Below, piece by piece: positions 8,341-17,952 of a stretch of 64,000 bases of DNA (the stretch's first letter is position 1; each line of letters opens with the position of its first letter). This DNA is from Harmothoe impar. Its lineage: Eukaryota > Annelida > Polychaeta > Phyllodocida > Polynoidae. Where the stretch lies: NCBI GenBank assembly GCA_947462335.1, contig OX381713.1:17724381-17788380 (forward strand), read 5' to 3'. The position numbers and the translations under genes were made by a program. Below the pieces are notes generated by a model, which saw nothing but the letters and a program-made list of their open reading frames with translations, ran no database searches and was not told the origin of the DNA.

Positions 8341-8997
8341 ATGACGCAGTACGTATGCGAAAAGTGTTTCAAAATTTTTAAAAGACCGTACAACCACGAG
8401 AGACACGTAGAAAATTGTAGAGTAATACCTAAGTTTTGCCCTCTATGCGGCAAAGGCGATTGCCGAAAGATCGCCTGTCGACGCGAATCTCTGGACGGGG
8501 TGACCATCCCTCCGCGCATATGTGCTGTACCGAACGGGGAGGAAACGTTCACGGCGAATTGGCCTGCGATACAAACGGGCGTCATGATGCACGGGACTCG
8601 CATGAGTGTAACAAACTTCAGGCTACCAACCGGCGAGTTGAGTGACGCTGTAGATACTATGCGTCGCATTCACTTGACACAAAGATTCAGATACAAAGTG
8701 GGTTTCTCGGTAGGCTTACTCTTACAACACAGAGAAGACAAGAGCAAACTGCGCTACTTTCACGCCTCCCAGAACAACGCAACTCTCATACAACCGCTCC
8801 CTACTATAACTAATTCAGAAACTTTGGAAGAGCTCCTCTCAAAGATGGAAAACACCGTCGCTTGCGAGGAAGTACGGAAACTTTGCGACGCTGACACCAA
8901 GTGGCACGTTCTTTTTCCTACCAATTTGAACATTTGCGTTTACATGGGACCGGGGGAATTTCCCATAGGCGGTAGGATCACTCAGGCGGCGTGTTAG
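8341..8997 (+). CDS. N-terminal segment of the family B DNA polymerase (zinc fingers), out of frame with the rest
   Basis: The 218 codons start at an ATG. They open with a C2HC-type finger (YVCEKCFKIFKRPYNHERH) and a second Cys cluster (CPLCGKGDC). An unrecognised alpha/beta region follows, resembling the N-terminal extension of the large polymerases of this element class. The frame ends at TAG 8995-8997. The polymerase body continues in the -1 frame, which is open from 8976 on. The next residues there (PNKDNLCIFRC) are what this family carries at this point. Either a 1-bp lesion has split one gene or translation shifts frame. No canonical slippery heptamer is visible at the junction. Confidence 0.75.
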   Translation: MTQYVCEKCFKIFKRPYNHERHVENCRVIPKFCPLCGKGDCRKIACRRESLDGVTIPPRICAVPNGEETFTANWPAIQTGVMMHGTRMSVTNFRLPTGELSDAVDTMRRIHLTQRFRYKVGFSVGLLLQHREDKSKLRYFHASQNNATLIQPLPTITNSETLEELLSKMENTVACEEVRKLCDADTKWHVLFPTNLNICVYMGPGEFPIGGRITQAAC

Positions 8998-11900
8998 ATT
9001 TTCCCAACAAGGACAACCTCTGCATCTTCCGCTGCATTTCCTTTCACTTATACAACACCAGCAAGCGCGCTTCAGATTTGTTACGTCAGTTCTGTCCCGC
9101 TGCCACACCTGAATCCTTTCCGGGTTTGAACATCCGCGACTTACCCGCGTTAGAGAACTTGTTTGACGTACAAATAGCGGTTTACACCGCGTCGCGTCAG
9201 GTGCCGGGGCGGAAGTTGAGAAGACGCGTTACTCTGATCAGACCGCCTTCCAGAACTCTGGCCGCCCGAGGTAAAGTCAACCTACACCTGACGGCAAAAG
9301 GTGGTTTGCACGTCTCTCTCGTCACGGACTTCAACGCGTACGCGGGCATATACGAATGTTGCAAGTGTAAGGCGGCGTTCACCACCGAGTTCTTGCTGAA
9401 GAGACACAGGAACCAGCTTTCCTCTTGCCGACAAGTCAAGTTGCGCTACGTAGGTGGCATCTACCAAAATTCGAGAACGATTTTCGAAGCGCTAGCAGAC
9501 TTCTCCATTTTTCCCCCCGACGGACATTCCGGAATCTACCCTTACAAGATTGCCTTCGATTTAGAGGCTTTCTTCAGACCGTGCAAAGAACTGTCGACGG
9601 AACACGTGTCCCTGCTGTGGGATCACGTCCCTTTGTCGGCTAGCGTCGCATCCGACTTTCCGGGGTGGGAGGGGCCCGTCTGCTTCGTCAGAGAATCCGA
9701 CGCAGATTCCGACCCCTTGTTGGATCGAGTTTTAAATCACATAAACGAGAACGCCAAAGTCATCGGGGAAGCTGTGCTAGAACTTTACCGACCGACGTTA
9801 GCGAAGTTAGATGCGGCGATAGGTGAAGCTCTCCTGCTGGAGGAGGCGACATTCACCCCTTCTCCAGGCGGCTTCACTGCGGCTCAGACCAGACACCCGT
9901 TAGTTCAACTGAAGAAGCGTCTTCTGAGATACATCCGTCAAGCTCCAGTCGTGGGCTTCAACTCGGGGCGTTACGACTTGATCAAAATACGCCTTCACTC
10001 GTTCTTTGCCTCCGGAGACCGAAGAAACCAAGAATTCAGCGTCATAAAGAGAAGCAATCAATACTTGGCGGTTTACACACAGCACACGGTTTTCTTGGAC
10101 GTAGTCAACTATTTGGCACCCGGTTACAACTACGCAACCTATTTGCGAGCTTTCACCAGGAATGAAGAGAAAGGTCACTTTCCTTACGAATGGATGACGT
10201 CTACCAGGAAACTGGCAAACAGAACACTGCCACCGAGATCGGCTTTTGACAGCGAACTGACAGGCGTCAAAATGTCCGAATCCGACTACGCCGCATGTCA
10301 GAAAGTTTGGTCCGACGAGAAGATGCAAACTATGGAAGATTACTTGATCCACTACAACAACAAAGACGTCAAACCTTTCATAGAAGCTCTGAAAAATCAC
10401 GCTAAATTTTTCCAAGATCGCGGCATTGACATGTTGAAAGACGGAGTTTCTCTCGCCGGTTTGACTTTACGGTTCCTCTTCCAAAACCTAGAAGACGCGT
10501 TCACAACGTTCCCCCAGTTCGACGCCGTCCTCCACGCTCTGATCAAAGAAAATCTAGTCGGCGGTCCTTCCATCATCTTCCATAGATTTCACGAGAAGGG
10601 CACCACGCGGATAAGGGAGCACAAGTACGGCGAAGAAGCGAGACCGTGCCAACACATCCTAGGACTAGACGCTAACTCTCTGTACTTGCGCTGCATGAGC
10701 GAAGCGCACTGCGCGGGCTATTACGCGGTGAGACGACCTGAGACCGAGTTCAAGCCCGAAATTAGGCAAAGAAACTCTCACAGCGCTTTGGAGTGGTTAC
10801 GCTTCGTAGAGCACGACCGCGACGTGAAACTGCGCCACGCTTTGAACGGCGGCGAGATGATTGTAGGCTGTCGGAGAATTCGCGTGGACGGGTTTCACGC
10901 GGCCTCTAATACGGTTTTCCAGTTTCACGGGTGTTGGTTCCACGCTCACGAGTGCATACCGTCGCACCGATATCAGTGCGCTTCACTGAGGGAGGAGAGA
11001 CGCGACAGAACGACTAGAGTAAGCGCGTACCTGAAAGCGCTAGGTCACAAGCTGGTCGTCGTGTGGGAGTGCGAATGGAGAGAGATGAAGCGTCGAGATG
11101 AGCGGGTTAAGGCCTCCCAACAACGCTGGAAGGTTGACGCTTTGAAAGTGTCTCGAAACGCGATGAGCGAGAGCGACATCCTTTCCGCTGTGAAAGACGG
11201 GAAAATGTTCGGTTTAGTTCAAGTGGACATCACTACGCCGCCTCACCTACGACACTACTTCGAAGAAATGACCCCCGTTTTCAAGAACGCGACCGTTTCA
11301 AAATCGGACATAGGACCTCACATGTCAGACTTTGCGCAGGAAGAAAAGCTGTTGAACACCCCTCAGAGATGTCTGATAGGGAGTTACCACGGAAAAAATA
11401 TTCTCTTGGGAACGCCGCTTCTCAAGTGGTATTTAGAGCACGGTTTGATAGTCACCAAAGTGCAGCTGGTCGTAGAATACCTACCTAAACGCTCCTTTGC
11501 CGGTTTCGCGGACGAAGTAACGGCGGCGCGAAGACGTGGCGACGTGAACGAGAACGAGAAAATTCTGTCAGACTGTTACAAGTTAATGGGAAACGCTACG
11601 TACGGTAAAACAATCTGCAACAAAGAAAAACACACGGCGGTGAGATACACTGACAGTCGGAAGTTCGAACTATTGGCCAATTCGTGGCGCTTCAAAAAGG
11701 CGTCCGAGTTGAGTTCTGATCTGTTTGAAGTCGAACTACAACTGAAAACAGTCAAGAACAACCTCCCTATTCAAATAGGGTTCATGGTATACCAGTACGC
11801 GAAGTTGAAAATGTTAGAGTTCACATACGACTTCTTGGATAGATTCGTCGATCGGCGCGATTATGCCCTTTGTCAAATGGACACCGACAGTCTTTACATG

Positions 11901-12437
11901 GCTCTCAGCGGTGACACGTTGGATGACCTAGTCAAACCTCGCCTGAGAGAGACGTACTTCAGAGAGAAACGAAAGTGGATTCCGACAGCGGTGTGCGACG
12001 ATCACTTAGAGCTTTTCGTGAAGACAAAAACGGAAAGAGTGCGAGAATGGTGTCCGCCGCCCGGCGGATGTTGTGAGAGACGGTACCTTCACGATCTGAG
12101 AACTTCGGGGCTTATGAAAGCGGAGTGGGAAGGTGACGGGATCCTAAGTCTCAACCCTAAGACTTACATTTGCTACGATCGAGTCAGCGGCACCGGTGAA
12201 AGAAAATCCAAAAAATGGAGTGCAAAAGGCGTACAGAAGAAACAAAACCCTAAGGAACCAGACGACTTCTTGGATGTTCTTCGCCAACGAAAAACTCTCA
12301 TTGCTGTAAATAGAAATTTCAAAGTGGTGCGAAACAAAATGGTCACCTACACCATAGAGAAAGACGGTGTGCGCTACTTGTATTATAAGCGTCGCGTGCA
12401 TTCTGACGGTGTGACAACGAGTCCTTTAGAGATATGA
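8991..12437 (+). CDS. polB: Family B DNA polymerase (protein-primed type), main body
   Basis: The frame has 1,148 codons, with no ATG at its beginning. Near the N-terminus is DNLCIFRCIS, resembling the DGNCLFR signature of OTU-type cysteine proteases, with a candidate His near 107. A C2HC finger follows (about 122-146). The 3'-5' exonuclease has FDLEAFF (D190/E192), FNSGRYD (N324/D329) and a Y-x3-D at 455-459. The polymerase motifs are LDANSLY (about 560), KLMGNATYG (864-872) and MDTDSLY (964-967). Between motifs A and B, residues about 632-700 form a Vsr-like endonuclease module (VDGF, FHGCWFHAHEC, VVVWECEW). The large spacing around motif A fits the TPR1/TPR2 insertions of protein-primed enzymes. 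It would replicate the linear element from its ends. Apart from the break at its start the frame is intact. Confidence 0.92.
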   Translation: MLDFPNKDNLCIFRCISFHLYNTSKRASDLLRQFCPAATPESFPGLNIRDLPALENLFDVQIAVYTASRQVPGRKLRRRVTLIRPPSRTLAARGKVNLHLTAKGGLHVSLVTDFNAYAGIYECCKCKAAFTTEFLLKRHRNQLSSCRQVKLRYVGGIYQNSRTIFEALADFSIFPPDGHSGIYPYKIAFDLEAFFRPCKELSTEHVSLLWDHVPLSASVASDFPGWEGPVCFVRESDADSDPLLDRVLNHINENAKVIGEAVLELYRPTLAKLDAAIGEALLLEEATFTPSPGGFTAAQTRHPLVQLKKRLLRYIRQAPVVGFNSGRYDLIKIRLHSFFASGDRRNQEFSVIKRSNQYLAVYTQHTVFLDVVNYLAPGYNYATYLRAFTRNEEKGHFPYEWMTSTRKLANRTLPPRSAFDSELTGVKMSESDYAACQKVWSDEKMQTMEDYLIHYNNKDVKPFIEALKNHAKFFQDRGIDMLKDGVSLAGLTLRFLFQNLEDAFTTFPQFDAVLHALIKENLVGGPSIIFHRFHEKGTTRIREHKYGEEARPCQHILGLDANSLYLRCMSEAHCAGYYAVRRPETEFKPEIRQRNSHSALEWLRFVEHDRDVKLRHALNGGEMIVGCRRIRVDGFHAASNTVFQFHGCWFHAHECIPSHRYQCASLREERRDRTTRVSAYLKALGHKLVVVWECEWREMKRRDERVKASQQRWKVDALKVSRNAMSESDILSAVKDGKMFGLVQVDITTPPHLRHYFEEMTPVFKNATVSKSDIGPHMSDFAQEEKLLNTPQRCLIGSYHGKNILLGTPLLKWYLEHGLIVTKVQLVVEYLPKRSFAGFADEVTAARRRGDVNENEKILSDCYKLMGNATYGKTICNKEKHTAVRYTDSRKFELLANSWRFKKASELSSDLFEVELQLKTVKNNLPIQIGFMVYQYAKLKMLEFTYDFLDRFVDRRDYALCQMDTDSLYMALSGDTLDDLVKPRLRETYFREKRKWIPTAVCDDHLELFVKTKTERVREWCPPPGGCCERRYLHDLRTSGLMKAEWEGDGILSLNPKTYICYDRVSGTGERKSKKWSAKGVQKKQNPKEPDDFLDVLRQRKTLIAVNRNFKVVRNKMVTYTIEKDGVRYLYYKRRVHSDGVTTSPLEI

Positions 12438-12659
12438 AAAAAAAAATAAGCGTGTTATTGCTTGATTGAGTGCATCTTTTCAAAAATAGAGTGTTTATCA
12501 AGATTGAAAAAAAAAGAAATAAAAAAAAAAAAAAAATTATTGTTGTGTTTTTATTTTCATACGTCTTCTTTTACTAGTAAGTCGCGCAGTCTCTTAAAGC
12601 GTCACTCATGTGACAACGTCGCTTCCAGTCACGTGATCCTAAAGACCCTCACTTCCTAA
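12438..12659 (+). terminator. 3' untranslated region of the polymerase gene with polyadenylation signal
   Basis: AATAAA near 12515 lies in an A-rich stretch 80 bp after the stop codon. The remaining sequence to 12659 is weakly similar to the inner edge of the left TIR (1005-1136). Confidence 0.5.
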
Positions 12660-12674
12660 ACAAAAAAAAAATGA

Positions 12675-12716
12675 AGAGACACGCTTCTTCCTCTCGAGAG
12701 GAAGAAGCGTGTCTCT
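12675..12716. repeat. 42-bp perfect palindrome, inner end of right TIR
   Basis: Perfect palindrome with two 21-base arms around CTCGAG; counterpart of 949-990. It lies about 240 bp downstream of the polymerase stop codon. Confidence 0.9.
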
Positions 12717-13245
12717 CGATTAAAATCTTTTCTTTTCTTTTTTTCTTAAAAGAGACAAACGCCCCTTAGAGTGCCCCCCCACCCCCCTAGAGTGCCCCCC
12801 TCCCCCCTCCCCCCCCTCCCCCCCACCCGCCCCATGCATCCTAAAAGCGCCCCCCTCCCCATGCATCTTAAAGGGGCCCCCCTCCCCCCCTCCCCTCCCC
12901 TCCCCTCCCCTCCCCTCCCCTCCCCCCTTATACACTCTAAAGAACGCTTCTACCTAGTTCAATAAGTCACTTCCAGTCGCTCGTAAAACAATAAAAATGA
13001 AAAAAACAAACTTATATCGTGGTGTTTTTTATTAGTTTACCGAAAAAAATAAGAGACTCGCCTCCTCCTCCTTCTCCTCCTCCTCCTCCTCCTCTCCTTA
13101 TCCTCCTCCTCCTCAGCCTCCTCCTCCTCCTCCTCCTCCTCCTCCTCCTCCTCCTCCTCCTCCAAAAAAAAAAGAAATATATATCACATTTTAAAGCGCG
13201 TGACCCCTTAAAGACGCTCATCTCTTCATTAAGTCGCGTGACGTC

Positions 13246-13276
<31 letters not shown>

Positions 13277-13338
13277 CTTCTTCTTCTTCTTCTTCTTCTT
13301 CTTCTTCTTCTTCTTCTTCTTCTTCTTCTTCTTCTTCC
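13246..13338 (+). repeat. TTC microsatellite (about 32 units) in right TIR
   Basis: Pure TTC repeat; its left TIR counterpart (GAA, about 430-460) has only about 10 units. Confidence 0.95.
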
Positions 13339-13339
13339 G

Positions 13340-13690
13340 GTCACGTGATCAATCAGGTCACTTCCGGTCACGTGATCAATCAGGTCACTTCCGGTCACGT
13401 GATCCTCAATGAGGTCACTCAGTTCCGGTTGGCCATTAGGTCATGTGACGTCACTTCCGGTCACGTGACTCATCAGGTCACTTCCGGTCACGTGATCCTA
13501 AATTAGGTCATATGACGTCACTTCCGGTCCCCTAAGTAGGTCATATGACGTCACTTCCGGTCCATAAGTAGGTCATATGACGTCATTTCCGGTCACGTGA
13601 CCAAATGGCGGCCTCTGATTGGCTAACTAGGTCACGTGACGTCACCACTAATCCCCTAAGTAGGTCACTTCCGGTCACGTGACCAAATGG
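13340..13690. promoter_or_regulatory. Array of CCAAT / E-box / ETS / CRE-like motifs in right TIR
   Basis: Inverted copy of the left array (100-480), with the CACGTG, ACTTCCGG and TGACGTCA motifs repeated and CTGATTGGCT (inverted CCAAT) near 13612 and 13694. Confidence 0.6.
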
Positions 13691-13770
13691 AGGCCTCTGA
13701 TTGGCTGCATGTCGATTGAGTAATAAACAGTAGTTAACCATAGTCCCGTTCCGATACATACTATACTACT

Positions 13771-13776
13771 CACTCT
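13771..13776. repeat. Target-site duplication, right copy (CACTCT)
   Basis: Same six bases as 18-23, directly outside the right terminal inverted repeat. Confidence 0.85.
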
Positions 13777-14690
13777 GACTGAGGCCGCACCTAGCTGGGC
13801 CACACAGGACCAGTTGCTCACCAATACATCATACTCCTAGAATAGAATCTAAAGACTGGAGGTAGCCACCTGCCTGCAACTGTCTGCTGGAATAAATGTC
13901 AATTCAATACCAATTTGAAAGTTTCTCAGACTGAACACAGAAGTCCGTCTATGAAACCAATCACAGATATCAATGGTGGGCTCAGTTTGTGGACTCTGTA
14001 AGAAAGTGTAACTATCCTACATCGATCAAACACCAACTGCTTGGGTCTAGTCCAAAAGGTAAAGCAAGGTAACCTACTTCAGAATGTCTCCTCACACATT
14101 GCTATTACTATGAGCACAAACACCCCCAGAGGTATAGCTTTGGCCAAAATAACTAAAGGTGTGTTTCAGATTACACAGTCTGAAAATCTAGGAAAGGTAA
14201 GTCGGATTCTTTTTCTTTTAAAAAGAATTTAAATTAGTTTTTACTGTGGCCTGACAAATACCCATAAATTGACTCCCAAACTTCAGCGCTGACTCGCTGA
14301 TGACAGCCTCAACTTGTGGACTATCAAATTGTCTCGGAAATAGCCCCACAATGACCTAAAATACAAATGTTAAAAAAAGAAAAAATTGAATCACGAATTT
14401 CAGGGTCGGTCCTGTTTTGCTAGGTAGGGTCGGGTAACCTAAAACACACTTAAAAAAAGAATACCGACCCAACATAGCCTAAAAGGGAATACAGATGATA
14501 CGTACACCGATACTGTTGGGTGAGAAGGGTAGGCTGAACTATTTTACAGAGGTTATGTTAATCCAAAACTATGATGCACCATTGTTACTAAAGTGTTATA
14601 CGCATGTAGCATTAACTAAAGAGCACAAAAAAGACACTTCTTATAATTAGGATCCCATCTTTTCATTATTATGGTACAAATTTTAGGTAT
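13777..14690. other. Non-coding flank
   Basis: No supported gene. Around 14400-14480 there are GGTCGG-rich stretches with AACCTAAAACACAC, loosely like the small element at 62647-62859. Confidence 0.4.
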
Positions 14691-14699
14691 GTGCATTCC

Positions 14700-15300
14700 G
14701 TTTCAGACTTCAATTACAAATTGAAATCGACACTGGGGAGACGTCCGCTTTGACTCCCAGTTGTCCTGCATAATGATGTAGCCCAATCTCTTTATGGAGG
14801 TACCCTAAGGGTCATTAGTGACACCATGCTTGGCTGTTAGGAAATCAATTCCAGGTCACAGCTGGGTGTAGGCCGACTCCAAAGTCTCCTTGGAGTCATT
14901 AGATTCACATGATCAGTCCTTTTAAGGTGAGGCGTTGGGCCATCATTCTGTATCAACTATCTTATACTGTGTGAGGCTGTGTGAGAGGCGGTATTGTTCT
15001 TGTGGCTAATATCATACCTTCAAAGCTGCCCCTTACTGTCTCAATAGGAATGTTTTATATAAATGTCAGATGTAGAGAGGCAATAACCTATAACCTTTTT
15101 GTCTGTCAAGTCAAGATAATGAGGTCTCACTGTGACAAATCATTGTCATCAAAAAGGTGTGAATTACCCAGTGTTACCTGTTATCTACCTTTCACAGTTT
15201 TCTTTTGCAGTTCTGAGTTTGTTTCTTCCCCCAATAGTATTAGTTTTTTTTGCTACAGCAGATTGTCTCAAGGAAACCTTAGTGTTTTATCGGTTTACAG
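14700..15300 (+). repeat. Interspersed/duplicated block A1 (matches 25080-25840)
   Basis: Direct-orientation similarity to 25140-25570 begins at AATGATGTAGCCC. It continues through GGAGGTACCCTA, TCATTAGATTCAC, CTGTATCAACTAT, GTGGCTAATAT and TTTCTTCCCCCAATA, at roughly 70-75% by eye with indels. Confidence 0.75.
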
Positions 15301-16430
15301 TTGAGCAGCACCGCTATCCATCAGTCATCCAGCAGCCATCGGGCACAGGCTATAGATATATAAAGTGTCAGGGCCCCTACATGGTGAATGAGTGGCACTA
15401 AGGTTGTAACTCCTCCCATGTCAGTGGAGGTGTAAGCCCTAAGACGAGACTTATACCCATGTGTTTGACTTAGTAGAAAACTTGGCCTCTAACTCTCCCT
15501 TGGTGAATCTCTACAAAAAGAATGATGTATCTCTCTTTTCAATTCAGAAACTAATAATTCGTATTATATTTCATGCATGTCAAGTAAATTCCCTGTTGCC
15601 TATTCGATTGTGTATATTATCAACTTCGATATTTATCAGTAACAGACGAACAAACAGAAAAAGCCATCAAACATTCCACTCTAACTTCTTTAAAGTTATC
15701 AGATTACACATACTATTATGACCCCCTTTTCCCCAAATTGGTCGAAAGTCATACACAAGTGTTTGACCCCCCCGATCCAAGTTGAAAGTCTATGACCGGG
15801 TGCAATCTACGACTGGGTGTAATCTATGACCGGGTGCAATCTATGATAAATATCAAGCTGATTATTACGATGCCTATTCCGCATCCTGCATTCACCCCTC
15901 TAAACAGTTTTGAAATGACATCAAGCGTGGATTCCATGTAGCCCTTAAGGAAATCAATATAAATGCTCTAATCAACAACACATGAATATGATATACACTC
16001 AATTGGTTACACAAAGGAAACCATCAGATAAAACATTAATACTGTTGACTAATCAACACATTTCTTACAAGATGTAACAGTGTCACCGTCCACAGAGCAT
16101 TAACCGGCCTTATACGGCCATTCTATACAAAATTTGCATAGAGAATGTATGACAATTTTCTTGATACACAGCCGATTTATGCTCTGTGGATGGTGGCCAT
16201 TAGCAGACTGAAACGTGCAATGCATAAACAGAGTATGCTATACAATGTGTAGTAAGTATGTTGATGTGCATATTTCAGAATGTACTGTATACATGCTTGT
16301 ACTTCGGTACATTGTATGCTAACTGATTGCAGCAGCATTCATGTCTGAAATATCAGTAATAGTTACATAGAATGAAATCATACGCTACGTATTATGCATC
16401 TGTGTATTATGATTACTATTTGGCTGAATC
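15301..16430. other. Non-coding interval
   Basis: No supported gene. A short run of near-repeats (CTATGACCGGGTGCAATC type) lies at about 15790-15845. Confidence 0.4.
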
Positions 16431-16436
16431 TACGCT

Positions 16437-16740
16437 TTAGAATCTTGTTCCTCTCAGGGGACTATGCCATAAGTTTATGGTAAGAGCAAAACCACAGGTA
16501 ACAGGAAGAACATGACTACAGTAGGCTAGCTTTGTCTTGAGTCTAAATAGATTCCTATCAATGGCTAGGTAACAGGAAGCATTGAGTTTGTTCCAAAGTA
16601 TTATGCCTCTATACAGTGGGGGTTTTCTGTAGCCTGTGCTATTGTATAAGTAATAATTGATAGCCCTGGCCATAGTTTTGACTGATCTCGTTATCCTCCA
16701 ATTTGTCATAAGCTGTTGCAACCTATTCCAAGGGGCTAAT
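16437..16740 (-). pseudogene. LINE remnant, C-terminal part of reverse-transcriptase ORF
   Basis: The minus strand encodes about 94 residues with NSTGYRKPPLYRGIILWNKL, the conserved tail motif of Jockey/CR1/Rex1-type LINE ORFs. It belongs with the RT fragment at 17290-17690, with the central part missing or replaced. Confidence 0.7.
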
Positions 16741-17289
16741 AGCCTCCTTAATAAACGTTTGTATGATATAATATATTTATTGATAGGAGAAATACAAGTA
16801 GCATAACATATCTAATACTATTGAAGACGTTCGTGTTGACACCTAGTTACACTATTAAACAAAATTAATACCCACAGTATTCCAGGACAGGCATTGTAGT
16901 TTCTTTATAGACTAAGCACCTATTTTATGTGACATTCTACCCCTGCCTATAGCGTTTGAGGGACTGTACCGACGTTCTTACTGGTAGTGCTCGTTAGAGT
17001 GATGTCGTTGTGCAATTTCATGCATATTCATAACTTGTATAGTTTTCAAGCACATGTTAGTGAAGGTAGGCTATAGCGTTCTAACTGGTGCAGACTTGTT
17101 CCCGTGACCACACTGTTTACGTTGACACCAGCAATCTCGTGAGACCTTGGTTCCGCTCTCGTATTGTAGCCTGTTCCCCGGAAGCTATGGTGTGTGACTG
17201 TCTGGTCACTGCCTAAGTCTCACGATAAATGGCGAGCACAGAACTAACATGGCCGCCCATACGGAGAAACCCGAGTCATCGCTATATGC

Positions 17290-17700
17290 AGAGCAGATTT
17301 ATAGTAGGGGCCCCAGCAAGGATCCCTTGGGGACATCATAAGTAAAAGGGAGGATGCTGGAAGTAGTGGCATTGCAAACTACGCACTGGCTTCTGTTCGG
17401 TAGGTTTCCTGTGCGCCATAGACACCATCAATAAATTTAAACAAACAGCATTAGTTCTCCTGGACGCACGGAAGCCATATTGATGCCTGCTTAGGAGGCC
17501 ATGTGATTCACGGAAATTGTATAACCTATCAAACACAATACGTTCCATGATTCCGCTAGGGATTGGCAATAGAAAGATAGGTCTCCAATTTCCAATATTA
17601 GGAAGATGACCTGACTTAGGTAGTGAGGTAACCTTGGCACATGCCCAATGCTTGGGAAAAGTTATGATGTATCTAGAAGAAGGTCTATGATGTCTGTGAT
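17290..17700 (-). pseudogene. LINE remnant, reverse-transcriptase fragment
   Basis: Minus-strand frames show the RT motifs in order: a NWRP-like block (about 17590), SGIMERIVFDRLYNF, LLSRHQYGFRASR (17460-17520), then, in another frame, a VPKGSLLGPLL version of the PQGS motif near 17300-17341. Stops and shifts are present; the YADD region is absent. Confidence 0.75.
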
Positions 17701-17865
17701 CTATGGGGTTAGTATTAGAAGGGCATCTATCAGGACTGCTGAGTTGATATTGTCCAAGCCACTGGGTAATGCCATGAATTGTGTTCTTTAGATTTAAGAC
17801 GGCTTTATTATAATAGTCAGTTTTAGAGTCATCTCCCTGAAGGAGATGAGCATTAAAAGGGTATT

Positions 17866-17952
17866 CTTACCACTCGTACTTTACCGTATGGTAGACTAGA
17901 ACAGTACTAGAATTGTGAGTGGGATACGCTCAGTGAGCATGCCACTTTAATA
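17866..17952 (+). repeat. Short dispersed repeat with inverted ends, copy 1
   Basis: TACCACTC...GTAGACTAGAACAGTACTAG...TGTGAGTGGGATA...GCCACTTTAA recurs at 35888-35974. The ends CCACTC and GAGTGG are inverted, and the middle AGTACT is palindromic, as in a small MITE. Confidence 0.65.

Larger units (their letters stand above)
24..13770. mobile_element. Polinton-like (Maverick-type) DNA element, complete, with nested LINE
   Basis: Both ends are visible. The sequence AGTAGTATAGTATGTATCGG starts at 24 and its exact reverse complement ends at 13770. Each end is flanked by the same 6 bp, CACTCT (18-23 and 13771-13776). Six-bp target duplications, AG termini, long TIRs and a family B DNA polymerase are the established hallmarks of Polintons/Mavericks. 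The element is 13.7 kb, or about 10.4 kb without the nested LINE, which is short for the family (usually 15-20 kb). I recognise a polymerase, a PC4-like protein, a low-complexity protein and a death-domain protein. I find no retroviral-type integrase, major or minor capsid, packaging ATPase or maturation protease. It may be a non-canonical, capsid-less lineage or a deletion derivative. The TIRs look nearly identical, which suggests a fairly recent insertion. Confidence 0.85.
12660..13770 (-). repeat. Right terminal inverted repeat of the Polinton-like element
   Basis: Inverted copy of 24-1004. It carries the same order of elements: 42-bp palindrome (12675-12716), C-runs (12775-12925), CTC and TTC microsatellites, motif array, terminal ACTACT. 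The TTC tract (about 13246-13338) is much longer than its left counterpart. Patchy similarity extends inward to about 12537. Confidence 0.9.

Noticed and set aside
13012..13398. Arg-rich and Leu-rich ORFs in the right TIR
   Set aside because: Products of TTC/CTC microsatellites with no other coding signal.
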